Assembly (NCBI GenBank): GCA_902778665.1
Contig: CACYYN010000005.1
Location: forward strand, 62,001 to 126,000
Direction of reading: 5' to 3'
Length of the DNA stretch: 64,000 nt
Source: Oscillospiraceae bacterium
GTDB taxonomy: Bacteria > Bacillota > Clostridia > Oscillospirales > Oscillospiraceae
A program made the position numbers and the translations under genes. The notes under the pieces were generated by a model, which saw nothing but the letters and a program-made list of their open reading frames with translations, did not search any database and was not told the DNA's origin. How positions within the stretch are numbered: position 1 is the stretch's first letter; every line of letters begins with the position of its first letter. Of the stretch, positions 1 to 8,479 are shown piece by piece.

Positions 1-1
1 C

Positions 2-349
2 AGCGGTACCTCCGTCATCACCGAGGGCATTTACGACAACCGCTTTAAATATGCCCAGGAGCTGCGCAAAATGGGTGCCAACATCCAGGTGAACGGCCGT
101 GTGTGCATTATTGAAGGGGTGCAGAGAATGACGGGGGCTCCCGTCATGGCCTGTGACCTGCGAGCCGGTGCCGCCATGGTGATTGCCGGCCTCGCCTCGG
201 AAGGGGAGACCGTGATTGAGGATGTGCACTATATTGAGCGTGGTTATGAAGACCTGATCGGTAAGCTCAAAAATCTCGGTGCGGATATCGAAGCGGTCTG
301 GTTTCCCGATTCAACGGACGGGCCGTCCCGGATTACCATCGCCGGATAA
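2..349 (+). CDS. murA: UDP-N-acetylglucosamine 1-carboxyvinyltransferase, C-terminal part
   Basis: This is the 3' end of a gene entering from the left edge; the open frame runs from base 2 to a TAA at 347-349. MurA transfers enolpyruvate from PEP to UDP-GlcNAc, the first committed step of peptidoglycan synthesis in the cytoplasm. The visible fragment carries family hallmarks: NRFKYAQELRKMGA, then DLRAGAA (the Asp and Arg of the DLR motif contact substrate in E. coli MurA), then IERGYEDLIGKLKNLGA, whose Arg matches the catalytic Arg397 region. The N-terminal half with the PEP-binding Cys lies outside the window. A strong terminator follows directly, so the gene ends its transcript here. The internal ATG at 71 is not a start. 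Confidence 0.95.
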   Translation, partial: SGTSVITEGIYDNRFKYAQELRKMGANIQVNGRVCIIEGVQRMTGAPVMACDLRAGAAMVIAGLASEGETVIEDVHYIERGYEDLIGKLKNLGADIEAVWFPDSTDGPSRITIAG

Positions 350-361
350 CAGAAAAAGCTG

Positions 362-389
362 AAAAAGGGTGCTGAAGGCACCCTTTTTT
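362..389 (+). terminator. Rho-independent terminator after murA
   Basis: A nine-base-pair stem AAAGGGTGC / GCACCCTTT with a five-base loop is followed by a run of T, thirteen bases after the murA stop. It separates murA from rlmH. Confidence 0.9.
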
Positions 390-416
390 CTTTCATCAGA
401 CAGGGAGGAAATGAAC

Positions 417-899
417 ATGATGTCGGTCAGAATGATCTGTGTGGGCAAGCTCCGGGAGCCTTTCTACCGGGATGCTTTTGCGGAATATGCCAAGCGCCTG
501 GGCGGCTACTGCCGCTTTGAATGCACCGAACTGCAGGAAGTGCGCCTGCCGGACCAGCCTTCCGAGAGGGAGATTGCCGCGGCACTTGACAAAGAGGCAG
601 ATCTTGTGGTAAAAAGTATGTTGCAGGGCTCTTATATTGTGGCTCTGTGTGTGGAGGGCAGAAAGCTCTCCAGTGAAGATCTGGCGTCCGTTCTGCGTGC
701 ACGGGAATCCTCGGGCAAGCCGAAGATCTGTTTTGTCATCGGCTCCTCCTACGGCCTTTCCGATAAGATCAAACGCAGTGCGGATCTTTGCCTTTCCATG
801 TCGGATATGACATTTCCTCATCACCTTGCCCGGGTGATGCTGGCAGAGCAGATTTACAGGGGTTTTAAAATCAACGAAGGCTCCTCTTATCACAAATAG
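417..899 (+). CDS. rlmH: 23S rRNA pseudouridine1915 N3-methyltransferase RlmH (SPOUT family)
   Basis: RlmH uses S-adenosylmethionine to methylate pseudouridine 1915 in helix 69 of 23S rRNA. The product is about 160 residues, the usual length, with the family C-terminus (MTFPHHLARVMLAEQIYR ... YHK). The start was placed at 417 because GGGAGGAA ends six bases upstream; ATG 411 is too close to that site and ATG 420 is equally possible. The SAM-loop motif, usually IGGSxGL, reads IGSSYGLS here, so the second glycine is a serine. An in-frame extension upstream would run back into the murA terminator and was rejected. A phosphohexomutase gene follows after 31 bases. Confidence 0.93.
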   Translation: MMSVRMICVGKLREPFYRDAFAEYAKRLGGYCRFECTELQEVRLPDQPSEREIAAALDKEADLVVKSMLQGSYIVALCVEGRKLSSEDLASVLRARESSGKPKICFVIGSSYGLSDKIKRSADLCLSMSDMTFPHHLARVMLAEQIYRGFKINEGSSYHK

Positions 900-930
900 A
901 CATTTTACCGCAAGGAGGATCACGGGCAAA

Positions 931-2667
931 ATGAGCAACTACAAAGAAGAATATCAGAGATGGCTGGACAGCCCCACCCTCACCGAGCGTGAGTGGGAAG
1001 AGCTCAATGCCATTTCTGAGGACGAAAAGGAAATTGAAAACCGTTTCTATGCCCCGCTGGAGTTCGGCACCGCCGGCCTTCGCGGCACCATGAAAATCGG
1101 TCTTCACAACATGAATGTCCATGTCATCCGCCATGCTACCCAGGCATTTGCCGATGTCATCAGGGCGGAGGGCCCCGAGGCCATGAAGAAGGGCATTGCC
1201 ATTGCCCATGACTGCCGCCTCAACAGCCGGGAATTTGCCGAGGAGGCTGCCTGCGTTATGGCTGCCAACGGCATTTTCGTGCGTATTTTTGATGCGCTGC
1301 GTCCGACACCCGAGCTCAGCTTTGCCGTTATTCATTACGGCATGGCGGCTGGGCTTAATATCACCGCAAGCCACAATCCCAAGGAGTATAACGGCTACAA
1401 GGTCTACTGGTCTGACGGTGCCCAGCTCCCGCCCCAGAAGGCGGAGGACATTGCCAGACGCATGGCGGAGACCAACGCCAATATCTTCACCTGCTATAAG
1501 ACCTGTGATTTTGACGAGGCGGTCAAATCCGGCAAAATCTCCGTTATGGGGGAGGAGACGGATGAGGCATTTCTCGCCTGTGTTCTCGGCCAGGCCATTG
1601 ACAGGGAGACCGTAAAGGAAGTGGCGGACGATTTCAAAATCGTCTACACACCCTTCCACGGCTGCGGCTACCGCATGGTGCCGGAGGCGCTCCGTCGTCT
1701 GGGCATTAAACACATCTATCCCGTGGAGGAGCAGATGGTCCTCGACGGCAGCTTCCCCACGGTGGTAAGCCCCAACCCAGAAAACCCGGAGGGGTTCTAT
1801 CTGGCAGTGGATCTGGCCAAGAAGGTGGGCAGCGACCTCATCATCGGCACCGACCCTGACTCTGACCGCGTCGGTACCATGGCCCGCAACGCTCAGGGCG
1901 ATTACGTCACCATCACGGGCAACCAGATGGGCGTGCTGCTGCTGGACTATATTATTCAGGCCCGTAAAAAGACCGGCACGCTGCCGGCCAATGCAGGCGC
2001 CGTGGCCAGCATCGTCACCACCGGTATGGCACGGGTTGTCTGCGAGACCAATGACGTCCATTTTGAGGACACCTTCACGGGCTTCAAATTCATGGCGGAG
2101 CGTGTGGGCGAGTGGGAAGCCGCCGGCACGTGGAAGTATATCTTCGCCTATGAAGAGAGCTATGGCTACATGTGCGGAGATTACGTCCGCGATAAGGACG
2201 CCGTCACTGCCTCCATGCTGATTGCCGAGATGGCCGCCTTCTACTATAAGCAGGGCATGACCCTTCTCGACGCCATGGACGCCCTCTATGAAAAATACGG
2301 CTGGTTCCAGGAGGAGACGCTGAATCTGGTTATGCCGGGTCTTGACGGGCTGGAGAAGATGCGCACCATCATGACCAACCTGCGTGACCGCCTGCCGGAG
2401 AAGATCGCCGGGGAAACGGTTGTTCGCACCCGCGATTATCAGGACGGCAGCATCTATGTTGCCGGTCTCGGCAAGGTGGACCATACCCCGATGAAGGGCT
2501 CCAACGTGCTCTACTTTGAGCTGGCGGACGGCTGCACCTTTATCATCCGTCCCTCCGGCACCGAGCCCAAAATCAAAATCTACATTCTTGCCCGTGGCAG
2601 GGACAGGGCCGCCTGCCTTGACAAGGTTGCCCTTTACAGAGCCTATGCGGAGTCATTGAGACAATGA
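931..2667 (+). CDS. Phosphoglucomutase/phosphomannomutase family (alpha-D-phosphohexomutase)
   Basis: A 578-residue cytoplasmic phosphohexomutase that interconverts hexose 1- and 6-phosphates through a phosphoserine enzyme, feeding sugar-nucleotide synthesis. All four domain signatures are visible: TASHNPKEYNGYK with the phosphoserine at about residue 147, the metal loop GTDPDSDRVG near residue 306, the sugar-binding EESYGY near 410, and RPSGTEPKIK in the C-terminal domain. The length and the FGTAGLRG opening fit the PgcA-like Firmicutes group rather than bacterial GlmM (about 450 residues). AAGGAGG lies 12 bases before the ATG, slightly long spacing. Its stop overlaps the start of the next gene (ATGA), suggesting one transcript with the two transporter genes. 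Glucose or mannose specificity cannot be read from sequence alone. Confidence 0.93.
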   Translation: MSNYKEEYQRWLDSPTLTEREWEELNAISEDEKEIENRFYAPLEFGTAGLRGTMKIGLHNMNVHVIRHATQAFADVIRAEGPEAMKKGIAIAHDCRLNSREFAEEAACVMAANGIFVRIFDALRPTPELSFAVIHYGMAAGLNITASHNPKEYNGYKVYWSDGAQLPPQKAEDIARRMAETNANIFTCYKTCDFDEAVKSGKISVMGEETDEAFLACVLGQAIDRETVKEVADDFKIVYTPFHGCGYRMVPEALRRLGIKHIYPVEEQMVLDGSFPTVVSPNPENPEGFYLAVDLAKKVGSDLIIGTDPDSDRVGTMARNAQGDYVTITGNQMGVLLLDYIIQARKKTGTLPANAGAVASIVTTGMARVVCETNDVHFEDTFTGFKFMAERVGEWEAAGTWKYIFAYEESYGYMCGDYVRDKDAVTASMLIAEMAAFYYKQGMTLLDAMDALYEKYGWFQEETLNLVMPGLDGLEKMRTIMTNLRDRLPEKIAGETVVRTRDYQDGSIYVAGLGKVDHTPMKGSNVLYFELADGCTFIIRPSGTEPKIKIYILARGRDRAACLDKVALYRAYAESLRQ

Positions 2668-3221
2668 GTGAAGCTGTCAAACCTACACTGCCCGGTGTCT
2701 TCCTTGCCTTTGCCAAGGTTGGTGCCATGACCTTCGGCGGCGGTTATGCCATGATCCCCATTCTGGAAAGGGAACTGATCGATAAACGGGGTTGGGCAAC
2801 CAACGAAGAGCTGATGGACTATTATGCCGTCGGCCAGTGCACGCCGGGAGTCATCGCCGTCAACACGGCCACCTTTATCGGCAACAAGCTGCTGGGAACC
2901 ATCGGCGGCATCATTGCAACGCTGGGCATGGTCTTCCCCTCACTGGTGATTATCACCGTCATCGCCGGCATCCTGACGAATTTTGCAGACATCCCCGCGG
3001 TGCAGAGTGCCTTTGCCGGCATCCGTGTGTGCGTCTGTGTGCTGATTTTCAACTCGGTGGTCAAACTCTTCAAAAGCGCAGTCATCGATAAGGCCACTTT
3101 TGCGATCTTCCTCGCGGTGCTGGTGTGCTCCTTCTTCTTCAAGGTTTCCCCGGTGATTCTGGTGCTCTGCAGTGCCGCAGCGGGTATTATCCTGACGAAT
3201 CTGGGGGTGCGTGGAAAATGA
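2664..3221 (+). CDS. Half-size chromate (CHR) family transporter, first subunit
   Basis: A 185-residue membrane protein equal to one CHR domain. Near residues 18-35 it carries the family motif (AKVGAMTFGGGYAMIP) followed by a second conserved block with GQCTPGV. Hydrophobic segments follow to the C-terminus. CHR proteins export chromate by anion antiport, but in many anaerobes lacking chromate exposure the true substrate is unknown. Short forms occur as adjacent gene pairs acting as heteromers, which is the arrangement seen here: ATGA overlaps both with the mutase upstream and with the second half-transporter downstream. Confidence 0.9.
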   Translation: MSEAVKPTLPGVFLAFAKVGAMTFGGGYAMIPILERELIDKRGWATNEELMDYYAVGQCTPGVIAVNTATFIGNKLLGTIGGIIATLGMVFPSLVIITVIAGILTNFADIPAVQSAFAGIRVCVCVLIFNSVVKLFKSAVIDKATFAIFLAVLVCSFFFKVSPVILVLCSAAAGIILTNLGVRGK

Positions 3222-3793
3222 TTTTACTCACCCTTTTCTGGGAGTTTTTCAAAACAGGGCTTTTCTCCGTGGGCGGCGGCATGGCAACCCTGCCTTTTCT
3301 CTACCGCATGTCGGAGACACAGGGATGGTTCAACTCTGCCCAGCTTGCTGACATGGTGGCAGTGTCCGAGTCCACCCCCGGGCCCATCGGTGTGAATATG
3401 GCCACCTATGTGGGCTTCACGGTGGCTGGCATCCCCGGGGCGGTGATCGCCACCATCGGGCTTGTGGCGCCCAGCATCATTGTCATTCTTCTCATCGCCC
3501 GGGTGCTGCAGAAGTTCCGGCAGAACCGCTATGTGGATGCCGCCTTCTATGCCCTTCGGCCCTGCTCCGTCGGCCTGATTGCCGCTGCGGGCCTTCTGGT
3601 GGTGAAGATAGCCCTCTTCTTTTTTGACCGCTATGCCGAAACCGGTGCCTTTGCCGACCTGCTGAATGGTAAGGCCATTCTCCTCACCGTGCTTCTCCTG
3701 GTGCTGACACGGTGCGTCAAGCAGGTGAAGAAGCTGCACCCCATCTTTCTGATCCTCGGCTCAGCCGCCATCGGCGCCCTCTTCCGCTTCTGA
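3218..3793 (+). CDS. Half-size chromate (CHR) family transporter, second subunit
   Basis: A 191-residue partner of the preceding gene with the matching motif FSVGGGMATLPFLY and a second block containing STPGPIGVNMATY. The start was placed at the ATG at 3218 (MILLTLFWEFF), which overlaps the upstream TGA; the open frame extends further upstream but inside the first subunit. Two half-CHR genes in tandem, different in sequence, are expected to insert in opposite topology and form one transporter. A bidirectional terminator lies just past the stop. Confidence 0.9.
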   Translation: MILLTLFWEFFKTGLFSVGGGMATLPFLYRMSETQGWFNSAQLADMVAVSESTPGPIGVNMATYVGFTVAGIPGAVIATIGLVAPSIIVILLIARVLQKFRQNRYVDAAFYALRPCSVGLIAAAGLLVVKIALFFFDRYAETGAFADLLNGKAILLTVLLLVLTRCVKQVKKLHPIFLILGSAAIGALFRF

Positions 3794-3811
3794 AAAACAG
3801 AATCTCCTATG

Positions 3812-3845
3812 AAAAAAGCAGCCTGATTTCTCAGGCTGCTTTTTG
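3812..3845. terminator. Bidirectional terminator between converging genes
   Basis: AAAAGCAGCCTGA / TCAGGCTGCTTTT stem with a TTTC loop and T runs readable on both strands, between the plus-strand CHR operon and the minus-strand peptidoglycan-binding gene that ends at 3951. Confidence 0.9.
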
Positions 3846-3950
3846 TACACGCAAGGGGCATTTTCGTCAGTTTATAGCGCGTGACGGAGCATGCAAATCG
3901 TGGAAATGAGCTGTCTCACGCGCAACCAGCTGTGTACCGATCGCGACGAA

Positions 3951-4871
3951 TCAATGTTCGTCCTTAAAAAGTGCGTTCCACACACCCGGCCAGCACACAC
4001 CGTCGGGCTGAAAACCCTGATCTGTCTGGTAGCTTCTGACGGCCCGCCTGGTGGAGTCCCCGTAGGATCCGTCCGGCGTGCCGGCAGCATATCCCAGCTC
4101 CAGCAGCCGCATCTGCAGCTGTTTCACCTCGTCGCCGTACATGCCCTGCCGCAGGGTGGTGCCGTAGGCTTGCGTCTCCGTAAAGCCGCAGCGCGAGCAG
4201 GTTCTGCTCCGGATGCCGGGCTCGTAGTAGGTGGGCTCCATCGTCACCGTCCACTCGCCGAATGTATGGCGCAGCAGGTCAATGGTCTGGGGCCAGGCGA
4301 TGCCGTCCGCCGTCAGGTGAATGGTGCTCTGGAAGTTCTCCACGGCTTCCTTGGTGTGGGTTCCGAACTGGCCGTCCACATAGGCGCTGGAGAGAAAGCC
4401 CTGCTCATGCAGCTTCTTCTGCAGTTCGGTCACCGCCTCGCCGAAGTCATACAGCTTCAGCGTGCCCTGGGGGTAAAAGGTTTCGGTCTCCGATGTGCCG
4501 CATACCCTGCAGGTGTGCACCCGTTGACCGGCTGAGTGGTCGGTGGTTTCCACCGTCACCGTCCATCCGCCCCAGCTGTGGGGCAGGCGGGGGATATCCT
4601 CCCAGTAAGTCTTGCGGCAGATCAGGCAGGTGTGATACTGCTGCCCGGTCATGGTGCAGGTGGGCATGCGTGTCACAACCCAGTTGCCGAATTTGTGGAT
4701 GTGGCCGTAAAGGTAGGTTATTTCATATTCTCCGGTCTCATAGTCATAATCCACCAGATAATAGGCACCGTCCTTTTCCACAATGGTGGGGAAAAGTGCC
4801 GCACCTGCCGGCAGTGAAAGCGCAGCGCACATCACAATTGCCAGCAGCAGAGCAAGTATTCTTCTTCGCAT
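3951..4871 (-). CDS. Secreted protein with two PG_binding_1 domains and three Cys-pair repeats
   Basis: A 306-residue exported protein. Residues 1-24 form a signal peptide (MRRRILALLLAIVMCAALSL, cut near AGA). Two peptidoglycan-binding domains are visible: one with the core ELQKKLHEQGF and DGQFGTHTKEAV, one near the C-terminus with QLQMRLLELGYAAG and DGSYGDSTRRAV. Between and before them lie three copies of a short module of the type W-x-V-T...PT...G...R/H-T-C-x-x-CG-x-x-ET, giving three C-x-x-C pairs. Such modules occur in clostridial surface proteins; a metal-binding or disulfide role is a guess. No catalytic domain is present, so this is more a cell-wall-bound adaptor than a hydrolase. AAGGA lies upstream of the ATG and the gene has its own promoter. 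Confidence 0.8.
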   Translation of the reverse strand: MRRRILALLLAIVMCAALSLPAGAALFPTIVEKDGAYYLVDYDYETGEYEITYLYGHIHKFGNWVVTRMPTCTMTGQQYHTCLICRKTYWEDIPRLPHSWGGWTVTVETTDHSAGQRVHTCRVCGTSETETFYPQGTLKLYDFGEAVTELQKKLHEQGFLSSAYVDGQFGTHTKEAVENFQSTIHLTADGIAWPQTIDLLRHTFGEWTVTMEPTYYEPGIRSRTCSRCGFTETQAYGTTLRQGMYGDEVKQLQMRLLELGYAAGTPDGSYGDSTRRAVRSYQTDQGFQPDGVCWPGVWNALFKDEH

Positions 4872-4943
4872 AGCCCGTCCTTTCTTATAACCTGTGCCCC
4901 ATAAGGGGGCGAAACCCTGTCGGTTTTGTGTCCTTCTACCGCT

Positions 4944-4971
4944 ATCATACCATGATTTCAGCTTCAGTCAA
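4944..4971 (-). promoter_or_regulatory. Sigma-A type promoter of the peptidoglycan-binding gene
   Basis: On the minus strand TTGACT, a 16-base spacer and TATGAT lie about 70 bases before the ATG. The leader then contains a small GCCCC/GGGGC hairpin. Confidence 0.7.
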
Positions 4972-4973
4972 GC

Positions 4974-5011
4974 AAAAAAGCAGTCTGAACTTTCGCCCGG
5001 ACTGCTTTTTT
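4974..5011 (-). terminator. Terminator after the M20 peptidase operon
   Basis: AAAAAAGCAGTC / GACTGCTTTTTT inverted repeat with a 14-base loop. On the minus strand it lies 70 bases beyond the stop at 5081 and ends in a T run. Confidence 0.8.
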
Positions 5012-5080
5012 GCCATATTCTTTTTTTCGTACTCCGTAGCCGCAGCTCCTGCCGCAGAAATGTCCCGCTGCCTGTCAGTG

Positions 5081-6475
5081 TCAGAGGTTGGCAATCTCCA
5101 TCAGGCGGATTAGCACCCGGATGCCCTGCACATAGGACCGGACGGAGATTCTCTCATCCGTCCCGTGCACGCTCCGCCGGATGTCCTCACTCTCTGCCAC
5201 AAAGGGGGAGCACCGCAGGCAGGTGTCGCAGATGCATTCATAGCGCCGTGCGTCCGTTGCGCCGGCCGTCATCGCCGGCACAAAGGTGACCTCGGGGAAG
5301 AACTCACCCAGTGCCTCCGTCAGCGCCCGATAGCCGAAGCCGTCGCTTCTCGCCGTTGCGGACGGGTCATTTGCCTGCAGAAATCGGAGTTCCACCTGCT
5401 CATCGCCGATTACCCTGCGGCAGTGCGCCATCAGGCTGTCCGCCGTTTCTCCTTCACTGAGTCGGAAGTTGATTGCCGCCTGCATATTCTGAGGCAGCAC
5501 GTTGCAAGCAGCGCTCCCGCCTTCGATCATGGTGGGGGCAATCGTTGTGGTGACGTATGCAAAGGTCTCCGCTCTGCCTGCGCACCATGCGGCTATTTTC
5601 TCCGCGTTTCCCTGCACATCCTGTACAAGCGTGCGCAGAGGCTCCTCCGTGATCAGCGGAGCGAGCACTTCAAACATGGCCGCCATGGCCTTCGGCAGCC
5701 GGACAGGGAAGGGGTGGTCCGCCACCGCGGCAATGGCCTTTGCCAGCCGCCCGAGGGAGGTGCCGCCCCAGGGTCTGCTGGAATGCCCGCCAGCGCTCTT
5801 CACCGAAAGCTGAAGATCGGCATAGCCCTTTTCCATCATGTCAATGAGAGAGATGCATCTGCCCGGCGCGCCGAAAATTGCGCCGTCCTCCAGCTTTCCG
5901 CCGCCCTCGTCCAGCACAAACTCCAGCTGCACACCCCGGCGCTGCAGCTCCTGCGCTATGCCGAGAGCACCCAGATTCAGCGTTTCCTCATCATCGCCGA
6001 AGGCGAGATAGGCCGTTCTGCGAAAAGCCCTTCCGCTTCTCAGCAGGTATTCCGCCGCCTCCAGAATCCCGAATACCATCTCCTTGATGTCCAGCGTGCC
6101 CCGGCCCCAGATATATCCGTCTTCGATTGCGCCGGAGAATGCGTCATAGGTCCAGTCCTGTTCCGTCCCGGCCACCACCGGCACCACGTCCTGGTGCGAC
6201 ATGTAAAGGCAGGGGAGCAGGCTCTCATCTGTGCCGGGGATGGTGATCAGCACCGAGTGGCCGAGTGTTTCAAAGCTCCCGGCTTTCATCACCGCGGGGA
6301 AGCTATTTTTCATCAGCTCCTGCAGTTTGTCAAATTCCCGAAAGTCCGTCAGGCTGTGGTCGGCAAAATTTACCGTTCTGCACTGAATTGCCCGGGAGAG
6401 GTGCTCTGCTGCAGCCTCTGCGCTGAGATCTGCATACCGGTCCTCTCCGGCAAAAAACGCTGTTACCGGTCTCAT
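5081..6475 (-). CDS. M20 family metallopeptidase (carboxypeptidase S / PM20D1-like)
   Basis: A 464-residue zinc amidohydrolase. The M20 metal and catalytic motifs are present: SHQDVV (His94, Asp96), [10 protein letters not shown] (bridging Asp129) and GDDEET (the catalytic Glu pair at 163-164), with a central dimerisation domain (SAGGHSSRP). No signal peptide is seen, so it acts in the cytoplasm. This branch hydrolyses N-acyl amino acids or small peptides. It is the last gene of a four-gene operon controlled by a lysine riboswitch and overlaps the ATPase gene (ATGA). I infer a lysine-containing dipeptide or N-acyl-lysine as substrate, taken up by the upstream ABC system and cleaved here. That substrate is not readable from sequence. 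Confidence 0.88.
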   Translation of the reverse strand: MRPVTAFFAGEDRYADLSAEAAAEHLSRAIQCRTVNFADHSLTDFREFDKLQELMKNSFPAVMKAGSFETLGHSVLITIPGTDESLLPCLYMSHQDVVPVVAGTEQDWTYDAFSGAIEDGYIWGRGTLDIKEMVFGILEAAEYLLRSGRAFRRTAYLAFGDDEETLNLGALGIAQELQRRGVQLEFVLDEGGGKLEDGAIFGAPGRCISLIDMMEKGYADLQLSVKSAGGHSSRPWGGTSLGRLAKAIAAVADHPFPVRLPKAMAAMFEVLAPLITEEPLRTLVQDVQGNAEKIAAWCAGRAETFAYVTTTIAPTMIEGGSAACNVLPQNMQAAINFRLSEGETADSLMAHCRRVIGDEQVELRFLQANDPSATARSDGFGYRALTEALGEFFPEVTFVPAMTAGATDARRYECICDTCLRCSPFVAESEDIRRSVHGTDERISVRSYVQGIRVLIRLMEIANL

Positions 6476-7221
6476 GCTTCCTTGTCCTCCAGATAACGGG
6501 TGAGAAATTCTCTTGTGCGGTCATTCTTCGGCCGGGTGAAGATCTCCTCCGGGGAGCCCTGCTCCAGAATAATCCCCTGGTCCATAAACACCACCCGGTC
6601 GCTGACCTCTTTGGCAAAGGCCATTTCATGGGTCACCACCACCATGGTCATGCCCTCTCTTGCCAGCTCCTTCATTACATCCAGCACCTCGCCCACAATC
6701 TCGGGGTCCAGGGCGGAGGTGGGCTCGTCAAAGAGCATAATCTCCGGCTCCATGCACAAAGCTCTCGCAATGGCCACACGCTGCTTCTGTCCGCCGGAGA
6801 GACGGGTGGAATCGGCATAAATAAAGTCCTCCAGCCCCACCTGCTTCAGGTGCCGCACGGCGGTTTCCTCCGCCTGTGCTTTGCCGATCTTTCGCACGGT
6901 CATGGGAGCGAGGGTGCAGTTGTCCAGCACGTTTTTGTTGTTGAAGAGATTGAAGCTCTGAAACACCATGCCGATCTTCTGCCGCAGCGCATTGAGGTTG
7001 ACCGACAGGTCCATCAGATTCTGCCCGTCAAACCAGATGTTCCCCGCATCCGCCTCCTCCAGCAGGTTGAGGCAGCGCAGAAGTGTGGATTTCCCCGATC
7101 CCGATGCTCCGATAATGCACACCACTTCACCTTTACGAATCTCCAGGTCAATCCCCTTGAGCACCTGCAGATCCCCGAAGGATTTTTCCAGCTTTTCTAT
7201 TTTCAGGATGCATTCGTCCAT
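6472..7221 (-). CDS. Polar amino-acid ABC transporter ATP-binding protein
   Basis: A 249-residue ABC ATPase of the GlnQ/ArtP group (PAAT family). Walker A is GASGSGKST near residue 38, the signature is LSGGQKQR and Walker B is [14 protein letters not shown]. It energises the permease encoded just upstream (11-base gap). The downstream M20 gene overlaps its stop. Substrate specificity comes from the solute-binding protein and the riboswitch, both pointing to lysine or a related cationic amino acid. Confidence 0.95.
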   Translation of the reverse strand: MDECILKIEKLEKSFGDLQVLKGIDLEIRKGEVVCIIGASGSGKSTLLRCLNLLEEADAGNIWFDGQNLMDLSVNLNALRQKIGMVFQSFNLFNNKNVLDNCTLAPMTVRKIGKAQAEETAVRHLKQVGLEDFIYADSTRLSGGQKQRVAIARALCMEPEIMLFDEPTSALDPEIVGEVLDVMKELAREGMTMVVVTHEMAFAKEVSDRVVFMDQGIILEQGSPEEIFTRPKNDRTREFLTRYLEDKEA

Positions 7222-7232
7222 GTTCTTCTCCT

Positions 7233-8372
7233 TCAGTTCGAGCTCGGGATGCCTTTAACCGGCGTATCCAGCTTCTTGCCCAGATACTGCAGCAGGCGGG
7301 AGGAAAGCCAGGTTAAGATCAGATAGAGAATCGCCGCCACGCAGTAGATTTCCAGTGAGCGGAAGTAGATTCCGCTGATTGACTTGGTTGCATACATCAG
7401 ATCCATCACACCGATGACCGACAGTACCGAAGAGTCTTTGATGTTGATGATAAACTCATTGCCGATGGCCGGGATGGAGTTCTTTACCGCCTGGGGAAAT
7501 ACCACCTTCAGCATGGTCTGCCAGTTGGTCATGCCCAGGGAGCGTGCAGCCTCGGTCTGGCCCCTGTCCACGGCCAGAATGCCGCCTCGCAGCACCTCAG
7601 TCAGGTATGCGGTGGAGTTGAGGGAAACCGTGCACAACCCGGAGATGAAAAAGCTCCATACATGGTTGATCTCGGTCACGGTCATGTTGGTTTTCTTAAA
7701 GAGATTGAAGCCAAAGTAATAGAAAATCAGGGCCTGCACCATCATGGGGGTTCCGCGTATGACGAACACGTAGAAGCTGGCAAAATGGCTTGCAAGCCAT
7801 TTCAGGGCCTTCACGGCGTCGTTGTCACGTTTGTCGGGGGTCTGAATGCGAAGAAAGACCATGAAAATTGCCAGCACAAAGGCAATGCCCGTGCCCAGCA
7901 GTGCAATGCGCACCGTGGTCCAAATGCCGGTGAAGAGCATGTCCTTTCCCTTCAGGCTCATATAGATCATGGAGGAGCCGAAGGTCTTGGGGTTGCTCTC
8001 CAGCTGTGCACAGAGGCGTATGGTGTAAATGAGCCGCAGCAAACCCCGGTCAATCAGGGTCAGCACGCAGCCGCAGGCCACCGGAAGGAAGGCTGTGCAG
8101 CTTGCCTTCACCACGCCGGGCTGCTTCCAGAATGTCCGGGAGTAGTCCTTCCAGTGCATCAGCTTAAAAATCAGTGCGACGGCGCTCACCGCAAGGAATG
8201 CGTCAAAGATCACTCTGCACACAATCCCCGGCAGATTCGTCAGCGTCAGAAAGCTGTATGGATGCGCCTCACCGTACAGCAGGCTCAGCCCCAGCAGAGC
8301 CAGCACACTGCCGCAGAGAAAGACATAACGGCTTCCCCATGTGCGGATATTCCCTCCGGACGGTTGTTTCAT
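7233..8372 (-). CDS. Polar amino-acid ABC transporter permease with long N-terminal membrane extension
   Basis: The C-terminal 230 residues are a normal His/Glu/Gln/Arg-type permease with the EAA loop [20 protein letters not shown]. The first 150 residues are an added hydrophobic region with about three or four predicted membrane segments, making 379 residues against about 220 for a typical permease. The start was set at the ATG at 8372 because GAAAGGAA lies eight bases upstream; an in-frame extension upstream would cross a strong hairpin. A single permease gene implies a homodimer. Confidence 0.88.
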   Translation of the reverse strand: MKQPSGGNIRTWGSRYVFLCGSVLALLGLSLLYGEAHPYSFLTLTNLPGIVCRVIFDAFLAVSAVALIFKLMHWKDYSRTFWKQPGVVKASCTAFLPVACGCVLTLIDRGLLRLIYTIRLCAQLESNPKTFGSSMIYMSLKGKDMLFTGIWTTVRIALLGTGIAFVLAIFMVFLRIQTPDKRDNDAVKALKWLASHFASFYVFVIRGTPMMVQALIFYYFGFNLFKKTNMTVTEINHVWSFFISGLCTVSLNSTAYLTEVLRGGILAVDRGQTEAARSLGMTNWQTMLKVVFPQAVKNSIPAIGNEFIINIKDSSVLSVIGVMDLMYATKSISGIYFRSLEIYCVAAILYLILTWLSSRLLQYLGKKLDTPVKGIPSSN

Positions 8373-8391
8373 GGTCTGGTTTCCTTTCTTT

Positions 8392-8418
8392 TGCCCCGGA
8401 GAAAATCTCTCCGGGGCA
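8392..8418 (-). promoter_or_regulatory. Intercistronic hairpin between binding-protein and permease genes
   Basis: A perfect 11-bp stem TGCCCCGGAGA / TCTCCGGGGCA with a five-base loop lies between the binding-protein stop (8480) and the permease ribosome-binding site, with no T run on the minus strand. This is the usual place for an RNA-stabilising or partly attenuating hairpin that raises binding-protein level over membrane components. Confidence 0.75.
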
Positions 8419-8479
8419 TTGGTCATTGTTTTCTGTCAGGATGTTTTTCCTGGATTCCCCGCCAGATCCGTAAAGGATG

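Noticed and set aside
871-2484. A 537-codon open frame on the minus strand opposite the phosphohexomutase gene
   Set aside because: The plus-strand protein has all family motifs; the minus frame gives a His/Gly/Val-rich product without known motifs, a codon-bias shadow.
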